Positions 11,035-22,952 of a stretch of 64,000 nucleotides of DNA are shown here, piece after piece. Under the pieces are notes generated by a model. The model had not been told where the DNA came from, searched no databases, and worked only from the letters and a program-made list of their open reading frames with translations. Both the position numbers and the translations under genes were made by a program. The number at the start of each line of letters is the position of its first letter. Position 1 is the stretch's first letter. The DNA comes from Populus alba (taxonomy: Eukaryota; Streptophyta; Magnoliopsida; Malpighiales; Salicaceae). The DNA lies in NCBI RefSeq assembly GCF_005239225.2, contig NC_133288.1, positions 13,398,169-13,462,168 on the forward strand. The letters run 5' to 3'.

Positions 11035-12664
11035 TGACACAATCAAAAGATTGATGTCTTCTCCCAAGTGTAAAAGTGTCGAAGTAATAAATAACTTGAC
11101 AAGACTGGGATCGAACCATAGGGAGGTTAATTGTATAAATTATAGACAACAATAATACAACAACAATAACAACAACAACAACGACGACAACAATAATAGT
11201 AGTTAATAATAATAATAATAATAATAATAAAGATGAAGAAGAAAATGAGAACTTTGAGATGGAAGATTAATGTAAGGATTAAACAATGATAAAAACAAAT
11301 GTCAAGGTTATAATTTCCACTAATAGTATTTCAAATAAGTATAGTATAAACTCTTATTATTCAACTGGAAACCACACACAAAGAAGGTTCCAATCGGATG
11401 ATTTGTCATTAATAGCTCATTATAAATTGTTAACATGATCATATTAATTATCTTATTTAAGTAACACCAAACTTTTAAATATTGTCAGGAATTCATGATG
11501 CTAACTTATGGTAACAACAAATCAAGTTCATTTCATAGCACAAGTGTAGTTAATACCATACGGTTGGGCTATGAGAGTGCCAACCATTTGTTGTACCAAG
11601 TGTTATACAACACAAATCTAGATTAAGCATTTAATAAGCAAGGTATTACGAATTAGTAAGATAAAAAGATAAGACATGTTAATATTAAACATTAAGGTTC
11701 ATGTTGAGTTTACACCATACTTATTCTTACACCATTAGTGTAGCCTTTTCACTTTGATATAATAGACTTAGCTAAACATAATAAAGAAATGAAACATAAA
11801 TAAACAAAATAAGAACATAAATAAGATATAAGTTAACTAAGTAAAGGAAAGGAAATGAAAAGCATAAACAAGATATTAATGAAAGCAAAACTTAAGAATT
11901 ACAAAAAAATATATATAAAGAGAGAGAGCAAGAGCAAGTTCTTGATCTGAACAACCAAGCCCCTAAATACATGGCAAATGCCTCCTTTTATAGGACAACA
12001 TTTGGAACTATTGATTTGATGACTAATTGTTGAGTGGGTAACCAACTCTTGACTTGGTGAAAATTCTTATCTTCTTGTCTGAATAAAATATCATTTCTAG
12101 CATCAGAACTGGAACCACCTGTATGTATGAAAGTTATAGGAAATTGTCTTATCTTTCCAGGAAAAAAAATTCAGGTCATTTGGATTTCTAGAATTCGAGA
12201 TATGGGCTGAACACTGAACACTGTCTAGGCAGCATGACAGATTCAGACTTTTCCGTTGTTGCTATAATTTGGACTTGAAAAAAATATTTTTAAATCTTGG
12301 ACTCCACATGAAAGTTGTAGGCCTATGTCTTATCAAATCTTTCCTAAAAACTGAAGTCATTTGGACATCTAGAACTCTAGATATGACCTAATTATTGAAT
12401 AGTGTTCAAGTTTGGACTGCACCAACATCTCTTTTCTAAGTTTGGTCCTCTCTTTGTCCTTTGAATTTCAATACTGAAACTCATGAATCAATCCTTTCAT
12501 TTATGTGATAGGCCTGCATTTAAGATTAACATTTATCATAAATTAAAGGTATCTTATATTATTAGGTATGTTATTATAAAACATGCTTTAGTTAAGGAGT
12601 TATCGATACTTTGCAAAATGATGATATATAACCTTGATAAAAATGCACTTTTAAGTACTAATCA
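11035..12664 (-). repeat. Full-length-type LTR, minus strand
   Basis: On the minus strand it starts TGATTAGTACTTAAAAGTGC (12664 leftward) and ends TTTTGATTGTGTCA (at 11035). A polypurine-like run (CGGGGGTG) abuts its start at 12665, so it is the 3' LTR of a minus-strand copy. Diverged from the B/E LTRs. Confidence 0.85.
11985..11992 (-). promoter_or_regulatory. TATA box in minus-strand LTR
   Basis: TATAAAAG on the minus strand, about 675 bp into the LTR, the same position as in the other LTRs of this family. Confidence 0.55.
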
Positions 12665-13687
12665 CACCCCCGACCAGATTATTATTAGTCCCTAGTAATC
12701 AATGCATTAAAATATAATTTTTTTTTGCAAATTCCACAAAGCAAGGCATTCATCATTTAACTTCCATTAATTTATCCGGATAAACAAACTCTCATTAAAT
12801 TCATATATCTGCTCAATACCTCTTAAACAAGATATTAGTAAACCTTTTTTTTGTGCTTAAAATATCAACATATAGTTATGGGGCTTTACTTGAAAGAAAG
12901 CAAAATTTTTGTTCTAATGTTTAAAGTTAACTTCCTTGGGTTGAGATTATTATCTTTTTTTTTTTAATATATGTACATATAACTTAAAACACAATGCATC
13001 TTTAACTCATGTAACGAGTTTTCAGCTAATAACTCCCAAACCAGTTGGTCTTAGGGCATTAGGTGTTGAGACACCCTTACGAGCTTAGTAACTCGGGTTG
13101 CAGATACTGATAAGTAGATAGTGCAATGTTTGATTTCCTTAAGCATTTGTCCTTAACACATGTAGCAAGTGTTGGGCCAATAGCTCCCAAGTTAGTTGAC
13201 TTTAGGGTATTAAGTGTTAAAACACCCCTTCGGGCTTAATTGCTTAGGTTGGGGAGGCCATGAAACTAAAATTATCTACGTTTTTATTTTTATTTTTTTG
13301 TTTTTTTTCAAATTATATACTATCCCTTTCCCTTTAGTTGTTACCTTTAACAAAAGAACATAAATAATATAATAATTCAGTGTGCAACCCACAATCATAT
13401 GTTAAAGTGTGTGTGTGTGTGTGTGAAAATAAAGATTTAAGAATACTTGTTAAATGAGCATATGAGCAGGATCAAGTGATAACAATACGAGAGTTTTATA
13501 AACTTGAATATTTAAAGAAGTATTATGATAGACCTTGTTAAGAATGTTTACTAAGATGCGTCTCAAGAGTCACTTTAACAAAAAAAACTCCTGCCATCTT
13601 AGTAATAACAATTTTGCAAATAGTTTATGAAATAGAAAACATAGTTTTTTTTTTTTAAAAATATCAACTACTACCCTTTCCCCCCAA
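12665..13687 (-). mobile_element. 3' noncoding internal region of a minus-strand Athila copy
   Basis: Reverse complement of the region that follows LOG in B, F and C, including the diverged 151-bp tandem repeat with hairpins (about 12990-13270) and the TTGGGGGG-type purine run at its right end (about 13680). No coding frame. The rest of the element is deleted. Confidence 0.8.
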
Positions 13688-14162
13688 ACTCAAGATATGG
13701 GCTGAACACTGAATAATGTCTAGGCTGCAGGATAGATTCAGACTTCTCCGTTGTTGCTAGAATTTGGACTTGAAAACGGCCTTTTTAAATCTTAAACTGC
13801 ACATGAAAGTTTTAGGCCTATGTTTTATCTTTCCATCCATATAAAGCAGACCTAAATCCAAGATCTACAGCTCTAGATATGACCCAATTACTAAACAATG
13901 TTTCAGTTTGGACTCAACCAACATCACTTTTCTAAGCTTCCTCTCTCTTTATCTTCTCAATTTCAGTAGTTGAATTCATCAATCAATCCTTTGATTTATG
14001 TGATAGGCCTGCATTTAAGATGAACATTTACCATACATTAATGTATCTTATAGTATCAGACATGTTATTATAAAACATGTTTTAGTTAAGGAGTTATTGA
14101 TACTTCAAGTGCAAAATATTGATCTAAAACCTTCATAAGAATGCACTTTTAAGAACTAATCA
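13688..14162 (-). repeat. Truncated LTR, minus strand
   Basis: First about 475 bp of an LTR (starting TGATTAGTTCTTAAAAGTGC at 14162 leftward), broken at GCCCATATCTTGAGT and joined to the internal purine run. This is a deletion that removed the rest of the 5' LTR and almost all internal sequence. Confidence 0.8.
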
Positions 14163-14374
14163 ATTTGTTTTTAAGAATTAACATAGTAAACTCAAAATTT
14201 TAACAAATTAAAACATTTTGAAAAATAATTGGTGAAATAGCACAGTTTGTACATGTCATCTATTGAATATTGCAATTTAAAAACACGATAACTTATGATG
14301 TTGTGATTGTGAATCGTGACAGGTCATGCAATTTAACCCAACCTCTTTTTCTCCCCCTTACAATTGCAACCCCC

Positions 14375-14377
<3 letters not shown>

Positions 14378-14425
<48 letters not shown>
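14378..14425 (+). repeat. (TA)n microsatellite
   Basis: About 24 TA units. Confidence 0.95.
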
Positions 14426-14429
<4 letters not shown>

Positions 14430-14711
14430 TATCATTTACACCATCTTTCTCTCTTAGAAAACCAGTCAAAATTGCCTCATAGCCTAAAAACACACCAAAA
14501 AATCATTGTTTTTAGTGTTAGAATCACCACCTAAAGCATCACCACCACTCCTAAGATATGAGTACCAAACTACCACCACTCTCCAATTGAAAAAAGCAAG
14601 GTAAACAACCTACACTTATATTTTGTGTATTTCATATTTAATTTATGTTTAATTTGTGTTTGCTTGAATTAGGGTTTAATTTGAAAATTAGGTTTGTTTG
14701 AAATTAGAGTT

Positions 14712-15030
14712 TCATTGAATTGTGTTAAATTAGCCATTAATTTTTACAATTAGGGTTGATTTCATGCAATTAAACATGAAAATAACATGAATTAAGTTAA
14801 ATTGTGATCAATTTTCTTTGCATTGATTTTTTTGGTAAGTTGCTGAAATTGAGGATTTTGATTGAATTTTGTTAAATTAGTTATGAATTTATGCAATTAT
14901 AATTGATTTCAGGCAATTGAGCATGAAAATAACATGAATTAGGTTAAATTTTGATTATTTATGTTTTGCTTTGAGTTTTTAGGTAAGTTGCTAAAATTAA
15001 AGATTTTGATTGATTTGTGTTAAATTGACC
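14712..15030 (+). repeat. Diverged tandem repeat, period about 146 bp
   Basis: Two-plus units built around GTGTTAAATTAG and CATGAAAATAACATGAATTA, with frequent substitutions, inside the presumed leader intron. Confidence 0.65.
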
Positions 15031-15059
15031 GGAATTGGTTTTTATTTTTTTTCTACAGA

Positions 15060-15635
15060 ATGTCTTATAATATTTTTATGTTATGTTATTACGGTGTTAC
15101 TGTTTCTCTTTATATGAACAATAACATCACTTACAATGACGGAAGCAATGTGTTGTTGAATGGTAATTTAGGCATGTCTTTTATGGATGTTAAACAAGAT
15201 ATATGTCACGAACTTGAGTGAAATTATAAAAATATTGAAGTTGATATGACTTGGAGGTGTAAAGTTAGAGAACATTAGTAATATTCTTTACCAATTGCAT
15301 ATGATGTTAGTATTAAGACTGATTGATTTTCTTATATTTAATATGAATTGAACATGATGAAATTGTATATGGGTAGTGAATTTATTGAGGATGGGGATGA
15401 TGTTACGAAAGATGATGATTTTAAGCATAAAACTATTGGTCATGGAGATGTTTTTTAGCAGTCTAGGATGGGTAGTGAATTTATGGAAATTTTCTTATAT
15501 TTAATATGAATTGAACATGATGAAATTGTATGTGGGTAGTGAATTTATTGAGGATGGGGATGATGTTACGGGAGATGATGATTTTAAGCATGAAACTATA
15601 GGTCATGAAGATGTTTTTTAGCAGTTTAGAGGTTG
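15060..15635 (+). pseudogene. Mutator-like (MULE) transposase N-terminal remnant
   Basis: Starts ATG at about 15060. It reads SFMDVKQDIC, then NIEVDMTWRCKV, then QYSLPIAYDV and MMKLYMGSEF, the order seen at the N-terminus of plant MuDR-type transposases. It has several stops (for example GAG-TGA near 15219). A 163-bp tandem duplication (15328-15490 / 15491-15635) repeats the YMGSEFIEDGDD part. No catalytic domain and no terminal inverted repeats were found. Confidence 0.5.
15328..15635 (+). repeat. 163-bp tandem duplication in the MULE remnant
   Basis: Both units start TTTCTTATATTTAATATGAA and carry GATGGGGATGATGTTACG. Only a few substitutions separate them, so the duplication is younger than the decay of the gene. 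Confidence 0.85.
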
Positions 15636-16078
15636 AAGGAATGATGAGTTTAAATATAGGGGCCAATTCAACTAAAAAGAGGATTTTCCAAATTCTCAAA
15701 ACTGTGACGATGTGGATGGTGATTTGGACTATATTAAACAAAAATTTATAGTTTTCAAGTTAAAAATGATCTTGAAGCTTATTTGGAGTGGGAAAAGAAG
15801 GTGAATGATATTTTTTAATGCCATAATTATTTTGAGAAGAAAAAAGGTGAAGTTTATGGTGATTGAATTTGTTGATTACATAATTATTTGGTGGGATCAA
15901 CTTGTGACTTCTAGGAGGAGGAACATGGAGAGACCTATTGATTCATAGGATGATATGAAGGCTTTGATGAGAAAACAATTTGTTCCTAATTGTTATTATA
16001 AGAAGCTTTATCATAAACCACATGGTTTGAGTCGATGTTCTAAATTTATGGATAGGAAGGCCACCATGACTAGGTTTC
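15636..16078 (+). pseudogene. Old Ty3/Gypsy gag, left part (interrupted by copy B)
   Basis: Reads EAYLEWEKKV, then KVKFMVIEFVDYIIIWWDQLV, then RPIDS and MKALMRKQFVPNCYY, the classical Retrotrans_gag layout of Gypsy elements of the Tekay/del or Reina type, unrelated to Athila gag. Stops are present. The frame runs into the LTR of copy B at 16079 and resumes at 28275 (MTRF / LNGPNMDIANVVEL), so B inserted into it. Confidence 0.75.
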
Positions 16079-17793
16079 TGATTAGTATTTAAAAGTGCAG
16101 GTTTATCAAGGTTTTATATCATCATTTTGCACTTGAAGTATCAATAACTCCTTAACTAAAGCATGTTTTATAATAACAAGTTTGATATTATAAGATACCT
16201 TAATTTATGGTAAATGCTCATCTTAAATGCAGGCCTATCACATAAATAAAAGGATTGATTGATGAGTTTAAGTATTGAAAGTGAAAGGACAAAGAGATGG
16301 TCAAACTTAGAAAAGAGATGCCGGTGCAGTCCAAACCGGAACATTGCTCGGTAATTGGATCATATCTGGAGCTCTAGATCTCGGATTTAGGTCCATTTTA
16401 TATGGATGGAAAGGTAAGACAAAGGCCTACAACTTTCATGGGAGCCCAAGATTTAAAAAGGTCGTTTTGAAGTCCAAACTGAAGGAACAACAAAGAAGTC
16501 CGAAGCTGTCCTGCAGCCCAGACACTATTTAGTGTTCAGCCCATATCTTGAGTTCTAGAAGTCCAAATGACCTCATCTGTTTTTTGTTGGAAAGCTGAGA
16601 CAATTTCCTAGAACATTCCTGAGGATTTTGGGCAAATTATGATGTTAGCAATGACGTCTTGTTCAGACAAGAAGATAAGGATTGTCACCAAGTCAAGATG
16701 TGGCCACCCACTCATCAATTAATTAACAAACCAATAGTTCCAAATTTTGGCCTATAAAAGGAGGCACTTACCATGTATTGAGGCATCTTGGTTTCCAGAT
16801 CAAGATCATGCTCTTGCTTTCTCTCTTTGTATTGCTTATGTTTTGCTTTCATTAATATCAAGTTTATGCACTTCATTTCCTTTCCTTTACTTAGTTAACT
16901 TCTTTCTCATTTATGTTCTTATCTTGTTCATCTATGTTTCTTTCTTTCATTATGTTTAGCTAAGTTAATTATGTCAAGGTGAAAAGGGTACACTAATGGT
17001 GTAAGAATAAGTATAATATAAACTTAACATGGACCTTAACGTTGGATACTAACATGTTTATATTTTGTTATCTTGTTCACTTTTAATACTTTGCTTGTTA
17101 AATGGTTAATCTAGATTTATGTTGTATAACACTTGGTACAAAAAATACTTGGTACTTTCATAGCCCATACTGTATGGTATAACCGACACTTGAGCTATGA
17201 AAGGAACTTGATTTGTTGTTAACATAAGTTATAATCATGAATGCCTGCCAACATTTACAAGTATTAGCTTTATTCAAATAAGATAACTAATGTAATCATG
17301 TTAATAATTTATAATCTAATTGGAACCTCCTTTATGTGTGGTTTCCAATTGAGTAATAAGAGTTTATACTATACTTGTTTGAAGTACCATTAGTGGATCC
17401 TCTAACCTTGACATTTATTTTTATCGTTGTTTAATCCTTACATTAATCTTTCAACTCAAAGTTCTCATTAATTTCTTCCTTCTCTTCTTTGTTATTGTTA
17501 TTATTATTATTATTATTATATGTTCATAAACTCAAATATATAGGCTGGAAACCTGTGACCCGATCTTTTAGATCATTCTCATGTATAACAACGCCACATA
17601 CTGAGTATTATTATTACTATTACTATTACTATTAATACTATTGTTATTATTATCGTTATTATAATTATTGTTGCGTTGTTATTTATAATTTATACAATTA
17701 ACCTCTCTGTGGTTCGACTCCGGTCTTGCCGGGTTATTTATTACTTCGACACTCCTTCACTTGGGAGAAGACATCAAACTTTTGGTCGTGTCA
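16079..17793 (+). repeat. 5' LTR of copy B
   Basis: 1715 bp, TGATTAGTATTTAAAAGTGC to TTTTGGTCGTGTCA. TATA at 16753 implies a U3 of about 675 bp and an unusually long R/U5 of about 1 kb, containing AT-rich trinucleotide arrays (TTA/TTG) before the terminal 130 bp. Confidence 0.9.
16753..16760 (+). promoter_or_regulatory. LTR promoter TATA box, copy B
   Basis: TATAAAAG within GGCCTATAAAAGGAGGC. Conserved in the LTRs of C (5'), E and F and on the minus strand at 11985. Confidence 0.65.
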
Positions 17794-17799
17794 TGTTTT

Positions 17800-17816
17800 T
17801 GGCGCCGTTGCCGGGG
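17800..17816 (+). promoter_or_regulatory. Primer binding site, tRNA-Asp type, copy B
   Basis: TGGCGCCGTTGCCGGGG is complementary to the 3' end of plant tRNA-Asp(GUC), 6 bp after the LTR end. tRNA-Asp priming is usual for Athila. Confidence 0.85.
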
Positions 17817-18025
17817 AGGTAAATTCTTGTATAAATTATAATATTTAATTTATTTTCTCTTTTCACTTTTCATTTTATCTAACTTTTGTTTTCTTTGTTT
17901 TGTTTTGTTTCTTTTTCTTCTATTTTCTTTTCTTCCTTTTCTTCTCTTTTTACACGTGCATGCGAGTTTGGTCACGTACATTAAGTGGTCGACTTTGTAG
18001 GGTATCCTCATCATTTTCAGAAAAT

Positions 18026-19198
18026 ATGGCCGAAGAAGATAATCAATCGCTTCATAATGAGAATAATGAGAATAACCGTATGAGAACACTTAGAGACCAC
18101 ATGAATCCCACAAGAACAAGTGCACCCTCATGCATAGTTTTCCCTCCAGATGCATCTCATTTTAATTTTAAGCCAGGCATTATTCAACTTTTACCATCTT
18201 TTCATGGTTTAGACCTAGAAAATCCATACTTGCATTTAAGGGAATTTGAGGAGGTCTGTAATACATATAATGACTCAAATTGTAGCATGAACACCATTCG
18301 ATTAAAGCTTTTTCCTTTTTCATTAAAAGATAAAGCTAAAACATGGCTACAAAATTTGAGACCAGGATCCATTCGTGCTTGGGATGAAATGCAACAACAA
18401 TTTTTAAAGAAGTTTTTTCCGTCTCACAGAACAAACTCTTTCAAAAGACAAATCATTACTTTCACTCAAAAACCAGGAGAAACATTTTACCAATATTGAG
18501 ATAGGTATCGAGATTTGCTTAATACTTGCCCTCATCATGATTTTGAAACATGGAGATTGATTTCACATTTTTATGAAGGTTTAACACCTAGAGATAGGCA
18601 AATGGTTGAATTGATGTGCAATGGAACTTTCAAAGATAAAGACCTTAATGAAGCATTTGCTAGCCGAAAATGCTCAAAATTGGGACACCCAGGTACTTAT
18701 GAGGCACCAAGTAAAACTCAAGCTCATACATCTAGTGGAGGTACGCACAACCTTAGGGAAGATCATGACCTCCAAGCCAAGTTTGCATCTTTAGCTAGAA
18801 AAGTTGAAGCACTTGAATTGAAAAAGAATGGTCAATTAAAATCTATTCAAGACATTGTGTGTCAAATCTGTGAAGCCAAGGAACACTCAACAAATTATTG
18901 TCCAACTTTGCCTTCTTTTAGGGAATGCCTCCATGAACAAGCCCATGTTTTAAACAGTTTTCAAAGACCCAACCATAACCCATACTCCCAAACGTATAAC
19001 CCTGGTTGGAGAAATCACCCAAATTTTAGTTGGAAGAGTGATAGTAACAATGCACAAACTTCACAGCCACCATTTCAAGCACACCATAATTTCCAAAATT
19101 CTCATGGATATGCACCTCCTTATGCTCCACCTCCTAGAAGAAATCTTGAGGAAACATTGCATGCATTCATTGAAAAGCAGGAGACAATCAACACTTAA
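18026..19198 (+). pseudogene. gag, copy B (one nonsense codon, one frameshift)
   Basis: Start MAEEDNQSLH at 18026; the upstream Phe-rich extension is leader sequence. Athila gag core: GIIQLLPSFHGL, HLREFEEVCNTY, KLFPFSLKDKAKTWL, GSIRAWDEMQQQF. TGA at 18497 replaces a Trp codon. A deletion near 18657 breaks the frame relative to E. The knuckle CQICEAKEHSTNYC (CX2CX4HX4C) is intact, unlike A and C. The segment ends at TAA 19196 (CAA in copy C). The TGA and TAA are shared with E, so they were present in a common ancestor that still multiplied. Confidence 0.85.
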
Positions 19199-19210
19199 CT
19201 TGCTCAAAGC

Positions 19211-20187
19211 ATGACAGATTTTAAAGATGCTTTTGCAAAATTAACATCGGCTCTCAGTTTTCAAGAGAAAGGTAAGTTTCCATCTCAACCACAACAAAAT
19301 CCAAAAGGGCAATACAATGCAAATGCGAGTAGTTCTGGAAGCCAACACATGGATCAAGTCAAATCAGTCATCACTCTTTTTAGTGGTAAGGTTATTGAAA
19401 AACCCATTCTTGAACCTTATGACAAAGATGATGAGTCTATCTCTGAGGGTAAGGAAAGGGTTGAACCTGAACATTGCAAAGAAAAGGCTGATTCCCCGCC
19501 AGCACTTCCATTTCCTCATATCATGACCAAACAAAGGAAAGTCAATCACAACTCTGAAATCTTTGAAACTTTCAAACAGGTAAGGATCAATATACCTTTG
19601 TTGGATGCTATTAAACAGGTTCCTTCCTATGCTAAATTTTTGAAAGATTTGTGCACTGTGAAGAGAAAACTGAATGTGAAAAAGAAAGCCTTTTTGTGGA
19701 TTTTGTTGTATTGGATACACAACCTGTTAAAGCATGTAATTCAATTCCTGTCATTTTAGGACGTCCATTTCTTGTCACTTCTAATGCATTGATTAATTGT
19801 AGGAATGGACTGATGAAGCTATCATTTGGAAACATGACATTGGAGATGAATATTTTCAACATTTACAAGCAACCTGGAGATGATAATGATTTACAGGAAG
19901 TGGACTTTATTGAAAAATTAGTTCATGATCAATTTCAAACCACTTCTAGTGAAACTGAGATTGATGAATCTGATGATTTGCAAATAATCTACTTTCAGGA
20001 ATCAAAGGCATGCAATTGGAGACCACAAATTGAAGAATTGCCACCACGATCAATTGAGCCCATACCTTCAAGTGTTCAACCACCAAAACTTGAATTAAAG
20101 TCGTTACCATTTAATCTCAAATACTCATTTTTGGGAGAAAATGAAACTTTTCCGGTAATAATCTCTTCCAAACTTAATGCACATTAA
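19211..20187 (+). pseudogene. gag-protease linker with protease active site deleted, copy B
   Basis: 19211-19690 is the linker (conserved [20 protein letters not shown]). At 19691 about 283 bp present in copy C (36578-36860) are missing, removing DLGAS and shifting the frame. The remainder (VLDTQPVKACNSI, ILGRPFLVT, then the RT-proximal linker) continues in another frame to TAA at 20185. E carries the same junction. No protease can be made from this copy. Confidence 0.85.
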
Positions 20188-21243
20188 GAAGGTAAGTTAT
20201 TACAGACTCTGAAAATGCATAAAAATGCATTAGGATGGACCATAGCTGACATAAAAGGAATTAGCCCTTTGATTTGCACACACAGGATTTATTTGGAGAA
20301 ATCCAACGAAGGCTTAATCCTAATATGAAAGAAGTAGTGAAAAATGAAGTCATTAAGCTTCTAGATAATGGAATCATTTATTCTATTTCTGACAGCAAAT
20401 GGGTAAGTCCTACCCAAGTTGTACCCAAAAAGTCTAGAGTCACTGTGATAACGAATGAGAAAAATGAGTTAATTCCAACTAGGACTGTTACTAGTTGGTG
20501 CATGTGCATTGACTATAGGAAACTTAATTCAATGACTAGGAAAGATCATTTCCCTTTACCTTTCATGGACCAAATCCTAGAAAGAGTTGCAGGTCATGAA
20601 TTTTATTGTTTCTTAGATGGCTATTCAGGTTACAATCAAATTGAAATTGCATTGGAAGATCAAGAGAAGACTACTTTCACATGTCCATTTGGTACTTTTG
20701 CATATCGAAGGATGCCTTTTGGATTATGTAATGCACCAGCCACGTTTCAAAGATGCATGCTTAGCATATTCAGTGATATGGTTGAACGTTTTCTTGAAAT
20801 TTTTATGGATGATTTTTCTGTTTTTGGTGATTCATTTGATGATTGTTTGACTAACTTAGAAAAGGTTTTGAGTAGGTGTGAAGACAAGAATCTTGTACTA
20901 AATTGGAAAAAATGTCACTTTATGGTAACAAACGGCATTGTACTTGGTCACATTGTTTCATCGAAAGGAATTGAGGTTGACAAATCTAAAATCGAGTTAA
21001 TTGCCAACTTACCAACACCAAAATCTGTTAAAAATGATAGATCATTCTTAGGACATGCTGGTTTTTACAGAAGGTTCATCAAAGATTTTAGTGTAATATC
21101 TAAGCCCTTGAGTAACCTTCTAACAAAGGATAATATTTTTGAATGGACTGAACATTGTGAAGAAGCCTTTGTTAAACTTAAAAACTTGCTTACTTCTGCT
21201 CCTGTCATTCAACCTCCTGATTGGTCATTACCTTTTGAAATAA
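20188..21243 (+). pseudogene. Reverse transcriptase, copy B (split by hAT insertion)
   Basis: Open from 20274. Contains [44 protein letters not shown] and FMDDFSVFG with both catalytic Asp residues, then the connection domain. A roughly 25-bp deletion near 20300 removes the EENAKPSRE segment. The frame ends at 21251, where the hAT-type element begins. RNase H resumes at 23022. Confidence 0.85.
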
Positions 21244-21270
21244 TGTGTGACCATGGTTGTTAAAAATGCA

Positions 21271-21308
21271 TTTTGACTCGTAAAATCGTACGATTTTACG
21301 AGTCAAAA
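21271..21308. repeat. 38-bp perfect palindrome near the hAT left end
   Basis: TTTTGACTCGTAAAATCG, TA, CGATTTTACGAGTCAAAA. The ACGATTTTACGA core recurs in the right subterminal array. Confidence 0.9.
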
Positions 21309-22812
21309 TACAAAAAACGTGTAGAATCGGGGTTAAGACTCGAAAACCAGTAAAATCAGGTTGACTCGGTCAAACTTGTAGAAAAACCGGTTGACTCATA
21401 AAAAACATTAAAAACGTTACGATTGCCCGAGTTTAGGCAAATGTCCTGCGAAGGCCGAAGTGCAAAATTGCGAATTGTAATCTCTTTTCCACTTAGCCAC
21501 CAAATAAAGTCAGGGCAGTGAGTAGTACTGTAGTAGTCTCTTTTCTTTCCTAAATTCGCAAATCCCACCCGAGTGCCCGACCAACCGACCTCGTCTTCTT
21601 CGTCTTTGTCTTCGTCTTCATCTCCGTCTTCGTCACTGTCTCGCGACTTTGTCACTGTCTCGCGACTTCGTCCCTGTCTCAAGGTCACCCCCTGTGACTT
21701 CATTGTCCCTGTCTCAGTCTCACACAGTCACATGGTGTGACTCACACCCTCCCTGACTCCAGAGTCATCCCCTTCGTCCAATCATCCCATCTCTGTCTCA
21801 CACTCCAGAGCGAGATGAAGGTACGAATTGGGAACCCAAGCTTTGTTTTTTTCTGTCTAATGGTGGTGAATCGGGTGATTAGAGACAAAAAATGATCTGG
21901 GTTTGCTGTGAATCTATGTTCATCTTCTGGGTTTGCTGTGAATCGGTGATTAGAGATAAAAAATGATTGGGAATCGAATGCCTTTTGTTGTAAAGATGTA
22001 CCTATTTGGAATGCCTTTTGAGCTTGAATGTTCAATTGAATCAATTGTATTATCAGTGATGTGGATGGAAAATAAATTGAATTATCTTTTTGCCCATTGA
22101 TCAGTTCTGCTGAATGTATTTTGTGAATGTATTGACGATTAAGGAGTCAGGGAGGGTGTGAGTCAATTGTATTATCAATGTTCATCTGCTGAATGTATTT
22201 TGTGAAAATAAATCTATGTTCATTTTGATCGAAGACTGCGTAGATAGATTAAGGAAGACTTATTGACGATTGATGATAATGGAATGGAAGACTTATTCTG
22301 TGAAAGAAACAGACTTCGAATTGATAAAGCTAAAGGAATTAAAAATGGTTGTAAACTTGTAATAATGATTCGTTTTAAGACTTATTAGTTTTAGCATGGA
22401 TGATTGGATGGTAAAAAAATGGAGGTTGCTTATTCTGTGAACTCTCAAGTTTATTTTCAGAATTGCTAATTAAAAAACAATTATTGGAGCAAAAAATGCT
22501 GAGTAATCAAAATTACTAAATAGAAAAACTATGTTTAAATAAAAGTATTTTATAAAAAAACAATTCACGTTTAAACTATCATGATTTACCCATCTAGGAT
22601 TACAGTTCCAATAAAAAAAATGATGCTGAGTAAACTAGCAAGTTTTGAAAGGCAATGACCTAAAGTGACTCTTCTTTGTTAACATGTGAATGTATTTTTA
22701 TAGGATACAACATGCATATTTGTAAATTGTAATTCTTAAACAAATGATTGAATTACTTTTATTTGAATTATGTAATTTAATATGTTTGGATATTTGTATT
22801 GTTTATAATATT

Positions 22813-22952
22813 TTACTTGCGATTTTACGATTTTAGTTTAAAAAAATTTACTTCCGATTTTACGATTTTAGTTTAAAAAAATTTACTTCCGATTTTACGA
22901 TTTTTAGTTAAAAAATTTTACTTCTGATTTTACGATTTTACGATTCGAGTTT
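22813..22952 (+). repeat. Four 35-bp subterminal repeats at the hAT right end
   Basis: Units start at 22813, 22848, 22883 and 22918, each TTACTT(G/C/T)CGATTTTACGATTTT-like followed by an A-rich spacer. Such arrays are typical transposase-binding sites in hAT elements; binding is inferred. Confidence 0.85.

Larger units (their letters stand above)
14163..15059 (+). other. Leader-like region before the Mutator-like remnant
   Basis: Contains a TA microsatellite (14378-14425), a CT/AC-rich stretch (14430-14600) and a possible leader intron from GCAAG/GTAAAC (about 14601) to TTTTTTCTACAG/A (ending about 15058), inside which lies a diverged repeat. No protein-coding content. I read it as the 5' untranslated part of the adjacent transposase gene. 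Confidence 0.4.

Noticed and set aside
11160..11240. Short AAC/AAT arrays as a CRISPR-like array
   Set aside because: They are trinucleotide microsatellites in the LTR, present in all LTR copies, with no spacers; this is plant DNA.
17900..18025. Hydrophobic Phe-rich N-terminal extension of gag (also 58727-58852, 34757-34894) as a signal peptide
   Set aside because: It is the T-rich noncoding leader read in frame; homology to Athila gag starts at MAEEDN, and the extension changes by indels between copies.
19364..19720. Minus-strand frames opposite gag-protease (also 60206-60562)
   Set aside because: They mirror the conserved plus-strand coding sequence and occur only because both strands happen to be open.
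21356..21703. Acidic minus-strand frame inside the hAT element as a gene
   Set aside because: Its Asp/Glu stretch comes from CTTCGTCTTC-type low complexity on the other strand and it has no recognisable domain.
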